From: Onchidella celtica
Taxonomy: Eukaryota; Mollusca; Gastropoda; Systellommatophora; Onchidiidae
NCBI GenBank assembly: GCA_963931925.1
Contig: OZ007570.1
Location: 53,202,380-53,266,379 of the forward strand
Direction: 5' to 3'
Length of the DNA: 64,000 nt
Position numbers and translations under genes: made by a program
Part shown: piece by piece, positions 46,120 through 58,663 of the stretch
Position numbering within the stretch: position 1 is the stretch's first letter
How the letters are laid out: each line of letters opens with the position of its first letter
Notes under the pieces: generated by a model
Told to the model about the DNA's origin: nothing
The model's input: the letters and a program-made list of their open reading frames with translations, nothing else
Database searches by the model: none

Positions 46120-48240
46120 GAAAGTCTGACAATCCAACACACAAGTCCAACCAGTTGGCCAAAAAATTCCAAATAATTCGATGCACAAATTCAACCAGTT
46201 GGCCGAAAAAATTCCAACAAGTCTGATGCACGTCCTACAAATGGACGCAAAAATTTTGACAAGTCCAACAGAGAAATCCAAGAATTTGACAAAAAATGCC
46301 TGACAAGTCTGGCAGACAGATCTGATAAGTTGGTAAAAAAAGTTTGACAAGCCTGATGCACAAGTCCGACTAGTTGGCTAAAAAATTTTGACAAGTTTGA
46401 TGCAAAAGTCCAACATGTTGGTTGAAAAAACTCCGACTAGTCGAACGTACAAGTCTGTTAAGTTGGCCAAAAAATTTGACAAGACCGATGTTCATGTCCA
46501 ATAAGTTGGCCAAAAAACGTACGACAAGTCTGACGCACAAATTCAACAAGCTGGCCCAAAAAAGTCAAAAGGTTTGGTGCACAATTCCAAGAAGTTGGCC
46601 CAAAAAATCCGACAAGACCGACGCGCAAATCCAACAAGTTGGTCAAAAATGTCCAATAAGTCTGACATACAAGTCCAATAAGTTAGCCAAAAAAGTTTGA
46701 CAGGTCTGATGCATAAGTCCCACAAGTTGGCCGAAAAAATCTGACAAGTCAGATGGGCAAGTCCAACAAGTTGTTTGAAAAAATTCCGATAAGACGAACG
46801 CACAAGTCCAAAAGTTGTCTAAAACATCCAACAAGACCGACGCACAAGTCCTGTAAGTTGGCCAAAAATCTGACAAATCTGATGCAAAAGTTCAAGAAGT
46901 TGGCCAAAAAAATCCAACAAGTTTGACACACAAATACAACAAGTTGGCTGAAAAAAGTCTAAAAAGTCTGTCACACAAGTCCGACAAGTTGGCTAAAATA
47001 TTTTGACAAGTCTGACATACAAGTCCAAAAAGTTGGATTAGCAAATCTGACAAGTCTGGCGGACAAATAGCACAAGTTCTGAAAAAGTCTGACAATTTTG
47101 TCGCACAAGTCTGACAAATTTCCAAAATATTTTGACAAGTCTGACGCATAATTCCGACAAGTTGACCAAAAGATTTTGACAAGTTTGATGCACTAGTCCA
47201 ACAAGTTGCCCAAAAAATTTTGACAAGCCTGACGAACAAGTCCGATAAGTTGGCTGAAAAACTTTTGACAGGTCTGATGGTCAAATAGCGCAAGTTGGTC
47301 AAAAAAGTCTGACAAGTCTGAAGCAGAAGTCTGAGAAGTTGTCCAAAAGATTTCAACAAGTCTGGTGCACCAGTCCAATAATTATGGTGGCAGAAAAATT
47401 CTGGCGAGTTGACTAAAAAATTTTGACAAGTCTGACGCACAAGTCCAACAAGTTGGCCAAAATTTTTTGACAAGTCTGACACACAAGTCTGACAAGTTGG
47501 CTGAATAATGTTGACAATTCTGACACACAAGACTAACAAGTTGGCCAAAAAATTCAAACAAGTCCGATGCACAAGTCCAACAAGTTGTCCAAAACATTTT
47601 GACATGTCTGACGCACAAGACTAACAAGTTAGCCTACAAGTTTGACAAGTTTGACACATAAGTCTAGCAAGTTCCCCCAAAAATTCAAACAAGTCCGATA
47701 CACAAATCCAACAAGTTGGCCAAAAAAAAAAAAAAAAAATGTGATGAGTCCAATACACAAGTCCAGTAAGTTGGCCGAAAAATTCTGATATGTCTGACAT
47801 ACAAGTCCGAAAAATTGAGTAACAATTTTGTCAAGTCTGACACACAAGTCTAACAAGTTGACCAAAACATTCAAACAAGTCCGATGTACAAATCCAACAA
47901 GTTGGGGAAAAAAAAAAGTTTGACGAATCCGACGCACAAGTCCAATAAGTTGGCCGAAAATTCTGGCATGTCTGACCCACATGTTTGACAAGTTGGCCAA
48001 AACATTTTTACAATCCTGATGCACAAGTCCAACAAGTTCACTGAAAAATTCTGACAAGTCCGACAAGTTGACTAAAAAATGTTGACAAATCTGACACACG
48101 CCCAACAACTTGGCAGAAAAAATCCGACAAGTCTAATGCATGAGTCCAACCTCGGCCCAAAAATTTTGAAAAATCTGATGCACAAGTTCAACAAGTCGGC
48201 CACAAAATTGCAACAAGTTGGCCGAAAAGTCTGACAAGTC
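46120..48240. repeat. 44-bp satellite array, right block
   Basis: This is the same 44-bp monomer as at 37070-39600 and in the same orientation (for instance ACAAGTCCAACAAGTTGGCC at about 47440-47458). It holds some 48 units. Long minus-strand frames (up to 237 codons at 46892-47605) come from the stop-free consensus. Confidence 0.95.
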
Positions 48241-49010
48241 TAGATTACAAGTCTGACAAGTCCAACAAGTTCGTCGCACATGTCCAACAAGTCCATCACA
48301 CAAATTCGACAAAGCCGCACTGGTGTGATAAATCCAACAAGTCATCTACACAAATCCCACAAGTCTGACAAGACCACCAAGTCTGTCGAACAGGTTTGAC
48401 TAGTCCGACAAGTCCATTGGACAGGTTCGACAAGTTCGACAAGTCGTCTGCACAAACCCCACAACTTTGACATGTCTGACATGCCGGCTGCACAATTATG
48501 ACAAATCTGACAAACCCGTTGCACAAGTCCAACAAATTTCGCCTAACAAGTCCGTCAAGTCCAACATATCTGATAAGTCCACCGCAGATGTCTGACAAAT
48601 CCGCAGCACTAGTCCAGCAGGCCTGCCGCATAAGTCTGACAAGCCAGGGGCACAAGTCTGATGAGGCTGACAAGTCCACCACACAAGTTTGACAAGTCCA
48701 CAGAACAAGTCAGACTACATAGCCACGGAAGTCTGACAAGTCCGAGCAGTCCAGATCACAGGTTTGACAAGTACGGCAAGTCTGCCGCATAAGTCCAACA
48801 AGTCCGACCACCCCATGGCACAAGTCTGAGAAGTCGAACAAGTCCGCGCTCTGAATAAGTCTGAAAAGTCCAACATTTTCAGCAAGTCCAGCAAGTTAAA
48901 AAAGTCAGCGGCACAGGTTCAACAAGTTCAACAAATCCGCTGCAGAAGTCCAACAAGTCTGAGAAATCCGTTGTACGTGTCTGACGAGTCTGACAAGTCT
49001 TTCAGAAAAC
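48241..49010. repeat. Degenerate short-period edge of the satellite
   Basis: The 44-bp register is lost and the sequence becomes irregular repeats of about 10-11 bp built from ACAAGTCCGAC, ACAAGTCTGAC and ACAAGTCCAAC. The 44-bp monomer is itself made of such words, so this edge may show the ancestral unit. Confidence 0.8.
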
Positions 49011-49196
49011 TTTATTTTCACGAGATAAGTGGTTTGACCAATACATCGACGTTATATATCTTAAATTAGAGGTTATAGGATTTTTAGTGTTAAAGATGGT
49101 CAGGTATGGCAAGTCCAACAATTTATTCCTTTCTTTTGTAAAATTTTGTTTCCATGAGATAGGCGGTTTGGCCATGACACCGACGACGTATATCAT
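49011..49196. repeat. Two ~58-bp diverged direct repeats
   Basis: The block at 49011-49065 (ACTTTATTTTCACGAGATAA to ACGTTATATATC) recurs at 49138-49196 (ATTTTGTTTCCATGAGATAG to ACGACGTATATC), with a period of about 127 bp. The second copy directly touches the hairpin motif at 49197. Confidence 0.65.
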
Positions 49197-49230
49197 AACT
49201 AGATGACCTACCGGGTATTGCCCGGAATAA
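49197..49230 (+). other. Conserved CCGGG hairpin motif, copy 2
   Basis: AACTAGATGACCTACCGGGT then ATTGCCCGGAATA: CCGGG pairs with CCCGG across a short loop. GTGCTCCC and a (CT)n run follow, as at 57241. Confidence 0.55.
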
Positions 49231-51254
49231 ATAATAATGTGCTCCCCCCCCCTCTCTCTCTCATATAATAAAAGTAATAATCGAGGGTCCTGCTTCAGAA
49301 CTCATGCGCACCAGAACACTACGCACGAAACTGAACACTTGATACGGTTACTTTTTATGGCATGCACGGTACTATACATTATGAAACAAACATGCAAAAA
49401 TACACTTGTTACATAGCAATGAACATTGTTATTTTTTAAAAATACACGCTTGAAGTAAACAACTTTTAATTACAGCCATCATATTCCTTATCTCAACTGC
49501 CACCTTCCTTGCCAAATTTAAGGCCTGAAGAGTGTATAATTTGGTCAGTTAGTCATGCCAAAGGCTGCAAGTTACTGAAATATATAACAGATTTAGAAAA
49601 TATGGGATTTTTTTGTGGTAAGGGTGGTGAGCTCATCGCTTTGGTAATGGATGTGTCTATTTGGTATCGAATTTGCAATTCTTAACAGGGAATTTCTTAT
49701 AATGTCAGACATAAAACTATTATGAAATCAGTTTAATATTTTGTTAGACCTATTTTATTTTTATTCAAACTTGTAAACCAGAGGAAGAAAAACCCTCATG
49801 TAAAAGCAAGTGAAAAGTTTCACAGTTTCAAGAAAGTAAGAGAAAGTATTCAATCTATTGTGACTTTCACTCTAAGGAGAATATATAATAGTATCGATTC
49901 CTACTTCTGCTACAGGTTTATTGATAAAAGACAAGAAGATGTCAAGGGCAAAGGAAGGTAATCATGTGTGTGGTTTGCACTTTTTAGAAAAAGAATATTT
50001 ATTTCTCTATTTCCAGTAGAAGGCTTGTATCTTTTGACTCATCGTATTAATCGAATGTGTTTGGGTGAAAACCATGTATTTTAAGTAAGGTTTGTAAAGA
50101 AATTGATTTAATATGTGAGTTTATGCATAATGAGGTCAAACCCATAATGGCAGACAATGTATTGATTCTGTGTCATATAAGAAAAACAAAAATTTATTTA
50201 TAGTACAGAACAGCCACTTTGGGGAAACCTGGGTGGTCACTGGCTCCTGCTTCCATGTAGCGTCGAGGTCGGCGGTCGACCAAGGTATTTGCACGGCTAG
50301 TCTGTAAAGCTTAGGGTCTGGCGAGATTTCCTCCCTTAAGGCGCTACTGAGGGAGTGAGAGTTGGGGTGGAGTTTGGTCGGGGGTAGGCCGGACAAAACA
50401 TACGGATTAGAACCTACTTCCTTAGATCTTAAGGGGCAGCTGGTACTTTAGTGTATTAGACTTAGGGTCGTCCATGTCATGGGAAAAGTGCTCTCGCAAC
50501 CACATAGTCACACAGCACATCTGTGGTAGGTAGGGTAGTGTGTGCTGGAGTCCCCGTGCCACTATTTTTTGTTTGTTTTTGATTCACTTATTTTTTAATT
50601 TCTCTAAACAGAATTCAGTGCACAAGAATAATAACAATAATAACTGCTGAGCATTTCCAAAGTTCACGAGAGAGTGGGATGTATTTTTTTTGTATTTTCT
50701 CTGTTAAAGGATTTCTTATTGCTGTAGCAAATAAAAATTTAATGTTTCAATTGTGAAACACCGAGTTTTGTTTATTGACTGGCGAAACACAGAGTGTCAA
50801 AACACATATTGTTAAGTGCAGGATTCGTTGCGTAAAAGATGGCAGAAAGTGTAGATTTTGAGTTGTAGAGGAATAGGATCGCCCTGTGCTCTTCATTTAT
50901 ACAAGAGTAGAATTACAATTATTATCAGGGAGAGAACATAGAGAGCCCTTCAAGGGGGAGAAAGCTAGCACTTCAAGACAAGCTAGAGCTTTACGCCTTC
51001 GTGAAGTATTTCACTCAAACCATTTTGACACACATGGAAAACGCACGTATTATAAAGCTTGCTGCGTAGAGCGCCGCTTGTAAAATCAGCAGTGTCTTGA
51101 AATATTGAAAGTGAACTCTTTTTCAAGCTTTGAAGCGATTTGTTGTGGAATGCAGTGTGTAGTTACTTGCACTTTTCGATTCTCCGATGCAATAAAATGG
51201 ATATCGACTCCCATCTTAAAACACGAGAGGTGAAGAGCTTGATTTTCCGGGCTT

Positions 51255-51350
51255 CATCTATGTGCATCCTCGGCAGCAACAGGCTGTTTCTTAAAATGCG
51301 CTTGTCTGGAGGCACAAACTTTCTTGGGCTTGAAAGGTTCTCTATGTCCT
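51255..51350 (+). repeat. 96-bp direct repeat, copy A
   Basis: It begins CATCTATGTGCATCCTCGGC and ends TCTCTATGTCCT. It is identical to 51963-52058 except for one base (AAAGG against AAACG). The two copies are 708 bp apart, and sequences outside them do not match. Confidence 0.9.
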
Positions 51351-51962
51351 CTCCCTCACGTACAGTGGAGTAGCGTGTTTTGCCAGCCAGCGGGGTAAGG
51401 CAGATATTGCACCCTCTGAACTGTGGACTGTTTTCACTCCATGAGTTCCTTTCACCAGTCCAGTAATGACCCCCCTCCCCCCCCCCACCCCCACTTCCCC
51501 AAGCACATGTATTGTATTTTAAGAAATGTAATTAAAATAAAACGCATTGAATCGTAGGATACTCAAACAGATTTAAAATCGCCTAGTTTTAATTTGCGCA
51601 AACTTATTGAAATCTCTCTTAATTGACAGTATTATTAGGTTACTCAGTCTTTCTTGGTTCGTTGTAGACCTCTGATACGTTTTGATTCATTTAAGTTTTG
51701 AGAAACTTCTTTCGCAACTGGCAGCTGAAACAGTGATAGTTTCAAAATGTTGGAATAAAGTTAGTCAAACTCTCTTGCAGCTTCCACCTGTGCACCCACC
51801 GAAGCAAATGTAAAAGAATATCATAACAGTTGCAAAAATGTAACTCGATAGGGATTAGAAAATACTTTTCAAAAATACCTTGGATGCGTAAATCAATCAG
51901 AATCTAAGCTAGTAAGATCCTTATATTAGGATGTCTCGCTACATCACATTCACACAGAAATG

Positions 51963-52058
51963 CATCTATGTGCATCCTCGGCAGCAACAGGCTGTTTCTT
52001 AAAATGCGCTTGTCTGGAGGCACAAACTTTCTTGGGCTTGAAACGTTCTCTATGTCCT
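51963..52058 (+). repeat. 96-bp direct repeat, copy B
   Basis: Second copy of 51255-51350 in the same orientation, one mismatch by eye. No coding function is apparent. Confidence 0.9.
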
Positions 52059-53287
52059 AAACCAATGAACGGGTGCTATGCATTGCAAAACCTAGAGTTT
52101 TGTATTATAAACGTACAAGGAGATAACTGAAATTGACTTACTATGTTCACTGTTTATATCAAATTAATCCTTCTTTTCGTTTTGCTTCAAGCTCCATAGA
52201 ATAATTAAAATTCCGTGAATCAATTTAAGCTCTTAAATTCAGAAACACTGCATGCCATTTCACAAACTCCACACAGACAATACTTTTAATCTCCTGAAAA
52301 CAAGTATGATACAGTGAGTATCAGTTACTAACCGCAGGTGACCGGTGCTGTTGTACATCCCTGCCGCGCGGACTATTCTTGTCAACTGGACAGGAATGCA
52401 GCAATTTACAAGCTAAACTAATCTGAAAATACTATTCATTCATACTAACAGACTTATAAACGCACATTTTCATCCATTTTTTATAATATAATTTGAACGG
52501 CAAGTTTTCATTGTCATATTCATAGCTGGAGATTTTGTTATTCTAACATCTCATAAAGTTTTTCGAAAAGGACCCATTAACATTAAATGGCATAAAGTGC
52601 TTAAGTGGCATCTCTGTGACACAACAATGTGCAGCGATCTCGTAGAAGTGGTTATCTGCCGTTGCGATATAAGTTCGATCGACCAATCAAGTGAATTGAT
52701 GTCCTTAATACGTTCGACTGATTTTGAACACAATTATATCTAGATCTAGACTATGTTATTATGCTTTGATAGCTCTTGCTGTGGGTAGAGTAAATTGTTC
52801 TTAGATTACCTCAACAAACAAAAAATCCACACAAACTCTTTCGCTCTACTCTTTACCTTTCGACTAGGATCAAAACGACCGCACAGTGAAAAACATGCAT
52901 AGGTAACATCGGGCCAAACTTTGATTATGATCCTATTTTTTCCCCACTATTCTACTGTCTGCGGGGCCACTTTGACGAGTACAGGCTAGGCGCAAGCTAG
53001 CTTCTGGGTGTAGTCAAGACTTCTTTCGTCTGTGTTAATCACTGATTATGGACCAGTTCATAAGGTGTAGGTCCCTATAAAGAGGCTTTTCGGTGAGTGG
53101 TGATGGACCATAATAACAAGCGCAAATAGCGGGGTAGAATTGAATGCTGAACTGACTAAATGGACTTGCAGTTGGGCTCGATCTGAAAAGCGTAGTAATC
53201 CTAGAATTAATATTCGAAGGGTAATCACTGATTATTTGATCACGAGGAAGCCTCGCCCCTACATGTGACCATTAACAGGCTTCCCAT

Positions 53288-53388
53288 CGAGATTAAGCGG
53301 GCGGTGCCCATTGTGCTAGTGAAGCAACATTTATGCGCGGTGAGCCGCCGGTCTGGTGCTTACACCAGCCGGGGTCTGTTTCACCCCT
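53288..53388 (+). mobile_element. Solo 3' end of the MULE family, uninterrupted
   Basis: It corresponds to 5343-5707 without the nested MITE. It has TGCCCATTGTGCTAGTG, GCGGTGAGCCGCCGG and the outer end GGGGTCTGTTTCACCCCT. The transposase part and 5' inverted repeat are missing because the duplication breakpoint cuts the element. Confidence 0.8.
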
Positions 53389-56300
53389 AATACTAGTAGT
53401 CAGCCCGGGTCACGATGTAAACATCTACTCGGATGTAGGATTACAAAATCTTTATCTGTATGCACTGATCTCGTCTACCCTTTCATTAAACATCCTCTAG
53501 TTTTCCAAGTGCAACGCAAATCAAGGTTTAGACTCAAACAGATTTGAGAGGTTAGCCTCTTCAGCAAAAGGATTATCATATATTATTGAGGGAAAAACTA
53601 CATCTGAAGGCAGGAGACGGATCCACGGTATCCTTCATTCCTTGTGATCAGTTGGTAAGAGTTATCATACCTTGAAGGCTTTAGATGAGGAAAATATAAA
53701 TTCGATTCTAATAGCATCATTTCCAAATTGAAATAAGAAAATGCCAGGCTGACTCCACTGTACATTAGGCGCTCAGAGCCTGGTTGTTAAGGGGGTGAAG
53801 CGCTATGTAAATGCTGTGTATTATTGTTGTTGTTATTATTATTATCATTACATGACACTGTGTGTAGATTGGGAGGAAAATTAGGCCATTGGACGTCGAC
53901 ATGGTCCAGATTTACAATGCTGCATTTATACCAGTTGTTTTTTTTTTCTGCTTTAGTAAGTTCAAACTAGGTTGACACTAATGGGCAGATAGTTGCAGTG
54001 GGGCCTAGTGTACCGTTTACACTGGGGTAAAGTTTGCAGTGGGATGTTGTGTTGGCGGAGTCTTTGGGGCGTTAAAACCTAACCTTTACAAATCACTGCC
54101 GCAGGGCTTTACAAATCTGGTGAATTCACCAGAACGCACAAAAAAGAGGTGTCTGGTGACGACATAGTTTATTTGAGCTGTAAGAGATACTGTTTATTAT
54201 GGAGAACTCTGTGGTTGATTTTAAGAAAGAAAGATCGGTGTTGAAAACTAGGGTTCCTTGGTTCAATCCAGGCTGTGAGCTTTGTTTTGTTCAAGGGGTT
54301 ATTTTTTTTCTTCCTTTGTTTGTTTGAGACCTCTTTTGTGTAAATGCACTGTTTTTACTTTGTATGTATTTACCATTTCCCACAGGCTGCAAGGTTGATT
54401 TTTTTTTCTTAGTGCTTCATGGCGTGAGAGAAGAATGAAAATCTAAAATATTATTTCTTATTGTTTTACTGTTGTCACTCGGTACAGACACTATGCCCAG
54501 AGTTGAAAAGATCACATTTAGTATATCAATCACAGCGACCTGTGAGAGCTAAGGTTAATTTTCATTATCTTACAGCAAGGCATTAATAATAGAAATACAA
54601 TGTGTGCATCATATCGTTACAAAATCTGGAGAGGCGCATTTGTCTTTACATAATCATCTAAAATAGTTGAAGTTTTAACTAAAACTCCTAGTAAAGGTAT
54701 TTAACAAGCATCCTATCTGGAAATATATTTTGACATAGTATATAAATATTTGTAATGCTCTTACAATACACTAGAGTACAGAGTATGGAGAGTTTTCAAT
54801 CACCAGCCGTCATGTAATCAAATTTCCTCCCATACAAGAACGACCTCTTTCAATTGTTTAGCAGACAAAATAAACAACAGAATTTGAACATCAGGGGAAC
54901 TGCAAACTATCATTCTACAAATGTGATAAATTAGGAAAGAACTCTTCATGTGACATCAGTATCTGAAATGAAACTTCGGGTTTCCGCGCAACAGGGACAA
55001 CCCACAGTTATTTCTGGGGCTCAGTACACGCTGACTGGTTCTTCAAGGGTTTATTATACATAGCGTACTCTCGCTTTCGCGCCACTCGTGTCCCACATGC
55101 GTCAGAGACGTGGTCTTGTTACCCCCGTGCGGTCTACTGATGATAATCAATGTTTCTCTCGCTGTCTGACAGTGACTCCTTTCGCGCAAAGCTGCCTGTT
55201 AATCTGACGAGACCGCTGATCCTAAGTAATGTTGTGGTGTGTTGAAATTGGTTTCATCACTAAGCGTAAGTATTACATTGCTGTTCAGTTTCTCCGCTCT
55301 CCAAATATTGTTATGTCATGGCTTACAAACATCATCATTACTACTGCTACCGTTACACCACTTGTATTACAATATTATTGTTATTGTTCTGGTTCACGAA
55401 CTAAGGTCACTGCATCTCTTTTAAGCCACTACAATAGGTGGGGCCCACTGACCCGCTATGGTTTTTCTTCGTTTTTATTCTTGCCATTTAAGCTAAAGCT
55501 TTTCTAGCCTTGCGGTTTTAACCACACGGCTTGACTTGAACTTTGCCCTCCAGGGTCCTCGGGTCCACCTTCTTCATTCAATTTCTTAGCAAGCGACAAC
55601 AAAATAATGCTGAGGTCTGTGGTAGAGACGTATTTTGCATGTAAATAATATATTCCATCAGATGTGGAAACTTGCAAGAATGCTCATCATAATTATGTGG
55701 GCAATTGTCCAGGCCAAATTTAAAACTAATTCTTACCCGAACCGAACAAATCTTCAGTTGGTTGAATAGCTTATCTTCGGAATTGGAATTTTATTGCCCA
55801 TCAGACAAGGGGCACCACGTTGCAGTAGGAAAAACGACGTTTGCTTGTCATCTGCAATGGCCAGTCAGTTGTGTTGAAGAATCAACTGGGGGTTCCCCTG
55901 GGTTTTAGCAAAGGAAGAAAGAATTAAAGAAACTTTTGCAGCTATTTCTTCTACTGCATCACTGAAATGACTATTTCATCTAGGCTTACATGAAGTGTCG
56001 AACTCGCACAACAGCGCCAGCGTAAATACATTGGTCAGAGCTATTGACATTACACACTCTATAAGTCGCCCCATACCTTTTGCCTTCGCTTAACAATAAT
56101 ATGATATGCCTTTATTATTTTGTCATCTGCAACAGTAGGGTTACATTGCTTACTTTCATTTGGTTTTCTGTATCAAGTGCAGTTCGGGCTGCATAAATTA
56201 CACAGAACACAGCCCGATCGCTGCATTATGAAGATATAACAATATACCGTTTAGAGATACAGCGCCATTGTTAAAATGATAATTATTGTAAATCATGTAT

Positions 56301-57240
56301 AATATGTCTTCAATTACAAAATAATACATTCCCAATACTATAATACTACTGCATTCATTAAAAGCACATCCCTTGTTAACATATTACATTATCTAATTAT
56401 GATAGAGACAGTGATAGCTTCCGCCCATGGATAGAATTTTAAGTAGGTCAAAGTAGGAAATACCATCGTTGTGTCATCGTGGTAGACCAGTTGATCTTAA
56501 CATGGGGGAATTCCCTTCCCCTCCCCCCCCCCCCGCCCCTTGCGATTTTGAGTGGAAATACCTCGAGCACAGTGTCTATTACATGGAGGTATGTCAAGGT
56601 CTACGGTCTTGCTGTTAGTTTTCTCACTTCAGCCTCTGCGCCAGCAATTATTTTTTTTACTTTTGTTTAACTCAGCCATTGTTGCTTAGCTCAATCAAGA
56701 TTGCTACTTACCTATGAATTCGAACCTGAATTGTTGTGTTGTAGAACAAAGCCATGAGACAAGACGTGAGTGTAATGATGAAACTAGAACCATTGTGTTA
56801 GATGCAGGATAAAAGAAAGATTTCAAGTAAATTGTGACCAACATTCCATACATACCACAGTGCTGGGCTTTATGGCTGGCAACCCCGTCTCCCCCAGCTG
56901 AGGGCCTCCCTCGACCAAGTGAAATTATTAATAATATTTTATTCTCATTCATAAATATATTATTTATATTCAATTATAAATAATTTCTTTTTTTTGTGTG
57001 TGTGTTACACTTGCAGCCATTTATGCGTTCGTAATGTTGACATTATATTGTAGAAGTTGAAAAACCTGATTTTGAGAATCCGAAATTCGTCCCTTTACTA
57101 ATTATCAACCGAGGCCTCTCAGTATCGTAGCCCAGGGGACTATAAAATCATGATCCGGCCCTGACACATCAACTTCAGTTATCTCATTTATGTAGATATG
57201 CTTACATCATCGGGAAATTTCTTCATTTTTTTTCTTTGTC

Positions 57241-57275
57241 TAATAGGATGAGATACCCAGTTTTGCCTGGGATAC
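57241..57275 (+). other. Conserved CCCAG hairpin motif, copy 3
   Basis: TAATAGGATGAGATACCCAG then TTTTGCCTGGGATA: CCCAG pairs with CTGGG, while the other two copies pair CCCGG or CCGGG. GTGCTCCC and CT-rich sequence follow, as at 49197. Confidence 0.5.
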
Positions 57276-58299
57276 ACCTGTGCTCCCACCTCTCTCTTTC
57301 TGTGTGTGGGTGTGTGTTTGTGTGTTTGTCCCTCTGTCTCTTTTTCTCTCTCTTGTCCTTAATGTAGGAAATTTCCCAATAATAATCGACATGCTTGCTA
57401 AAGATCTCATGTGCGCACTCATTTCTAGGCCGGGACGCACCGGGACAAATTGAACACGTGTCGAATAAAATCTCCCATGCACAGGGCTGATCAAAAGGGG
57501 CGAAAAAAAAAAGAAATTGTATTGAACATTTTTACAACTTTTAACAAAAAAAAAAATGGCATGAAACATTAATAAACACAATAGGTCGATACAAAAAGCG
57601 ACTGGGTTAGATTTTAGTTGACAATTGAGAAAATCATTTTTTTTTCATTTTATAAATTATCATTCAGTCTGTAGCGTTGAGCGAAAAAGGTGCAAACGGC
57701 AGAAGTCCAGCCACTTTTTTTTTTACGATAAGATTTTTTTGGCTTTTCATATTCTATAAATTTTCTGAATATGTAATTACTCTAATCAGTACTATTATGC
57801 AATTCTTATACTTGCTATTATAATGTATAATCAAAGGACAATTGAGTTTTCATTCTTTTTTTTTTTGTTTTGTTCGGCTATTTCAGGTGGTGTTTTTGGT
57901 GCACATTTGTGAGATTTAACAAGGGGCCTTTAAGCTTTTTATAGCTTAGGGCCTCACCGAAGTCTAAATCAGGCACTGCGACGACGGTTGAGGAACAAAA
58001 AGTTTGAGCCGCATACCTCAACATCGTTGTAGGTTTGTTTACCTTAGAGTTTATTCATAGCTTGTACATGTATAATTTTACTTTGGATGCTTAGTATACT
58101 GTATAGCACGAGCAGCGAAGCCTTTGCTGGTGTTGTATCTTTTGCTAAAGCGACAAGGTTCTTCTCTCAGTTGTTCCTACTCACTCCCCGCCCCCCCCCC
58201 CCCCAAGATCTACACTCCGCCCACAAAAGCAATTAGTGCAGTCCTCTGTTATTTCCGCTGGCAATTAAATTTGTCCGCATTGTTGTTATTATGTGTCAC

Positions 58300-58663
58300 C
58301 ACAGACTAATAAATTAATCAGACTGAAAACACGAGCTTCGGGTTGTGTCGATTTTTACGGAATTTCCCGAGCGGCAGCCGTATAATCAACATGGCCGCCG
58401 CTCGGGAAATTCCGATTCTAGTTCTCTCTGCAGTAGAAATTTCTTTTTATTTGCCAAGATTGGTTGTACATATATTAATTTCTTGGTGCGGAACCAAATT
58501 TCGCGTTCAGTAGGCGCGTCAAAATGGTGTCATTCAAAATTGTAGCTATGCTGAAGCGTCGGTCGTTAGCGTAAGCCTAATGTGGCGGATGGTTCATGAC
58601 CTTTCGCTGTTTTGTGACGTCACACAATGGGATCATCCAGTCTGGGTATTTTATTAGTCTGTG
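58300..58663. mobile_element. 364-bp hAT-type MITE, second family member
   Basis: The ends CACAGACTAATAAA and TTTATTAGTCTGTG equal those at 33623-34026. The 8-bp target copies TGTGTCAC lie at 58292-58299 and 58664-58671. The interior shares GCTATGCTGAAGCGTCGGTC and the block ending TGACGTCACACAATGGG, but the middle is shorter than in the first copy. Confidence 0.9.

Larger units (their letters stand above)
49231..53287. other. Intergenic region, no supported gene
   Basis: About 4 kb without a recognisable gene. It contains a 96-bp direct repeat (listed), poly(C) at about 51472-51490, and scattered AT-rich sequence. The longest frames are short and show no domain. The right edge is the breakpoint of segmental duplication copy 2. 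Confidence 0.5.

Noticed and set aside
1022..57990. hAT-like terminal strings near 1023, 57152 and 57978
   Set aside because: No matching inverted partner or target duplication was found for any of them, so no element is called.
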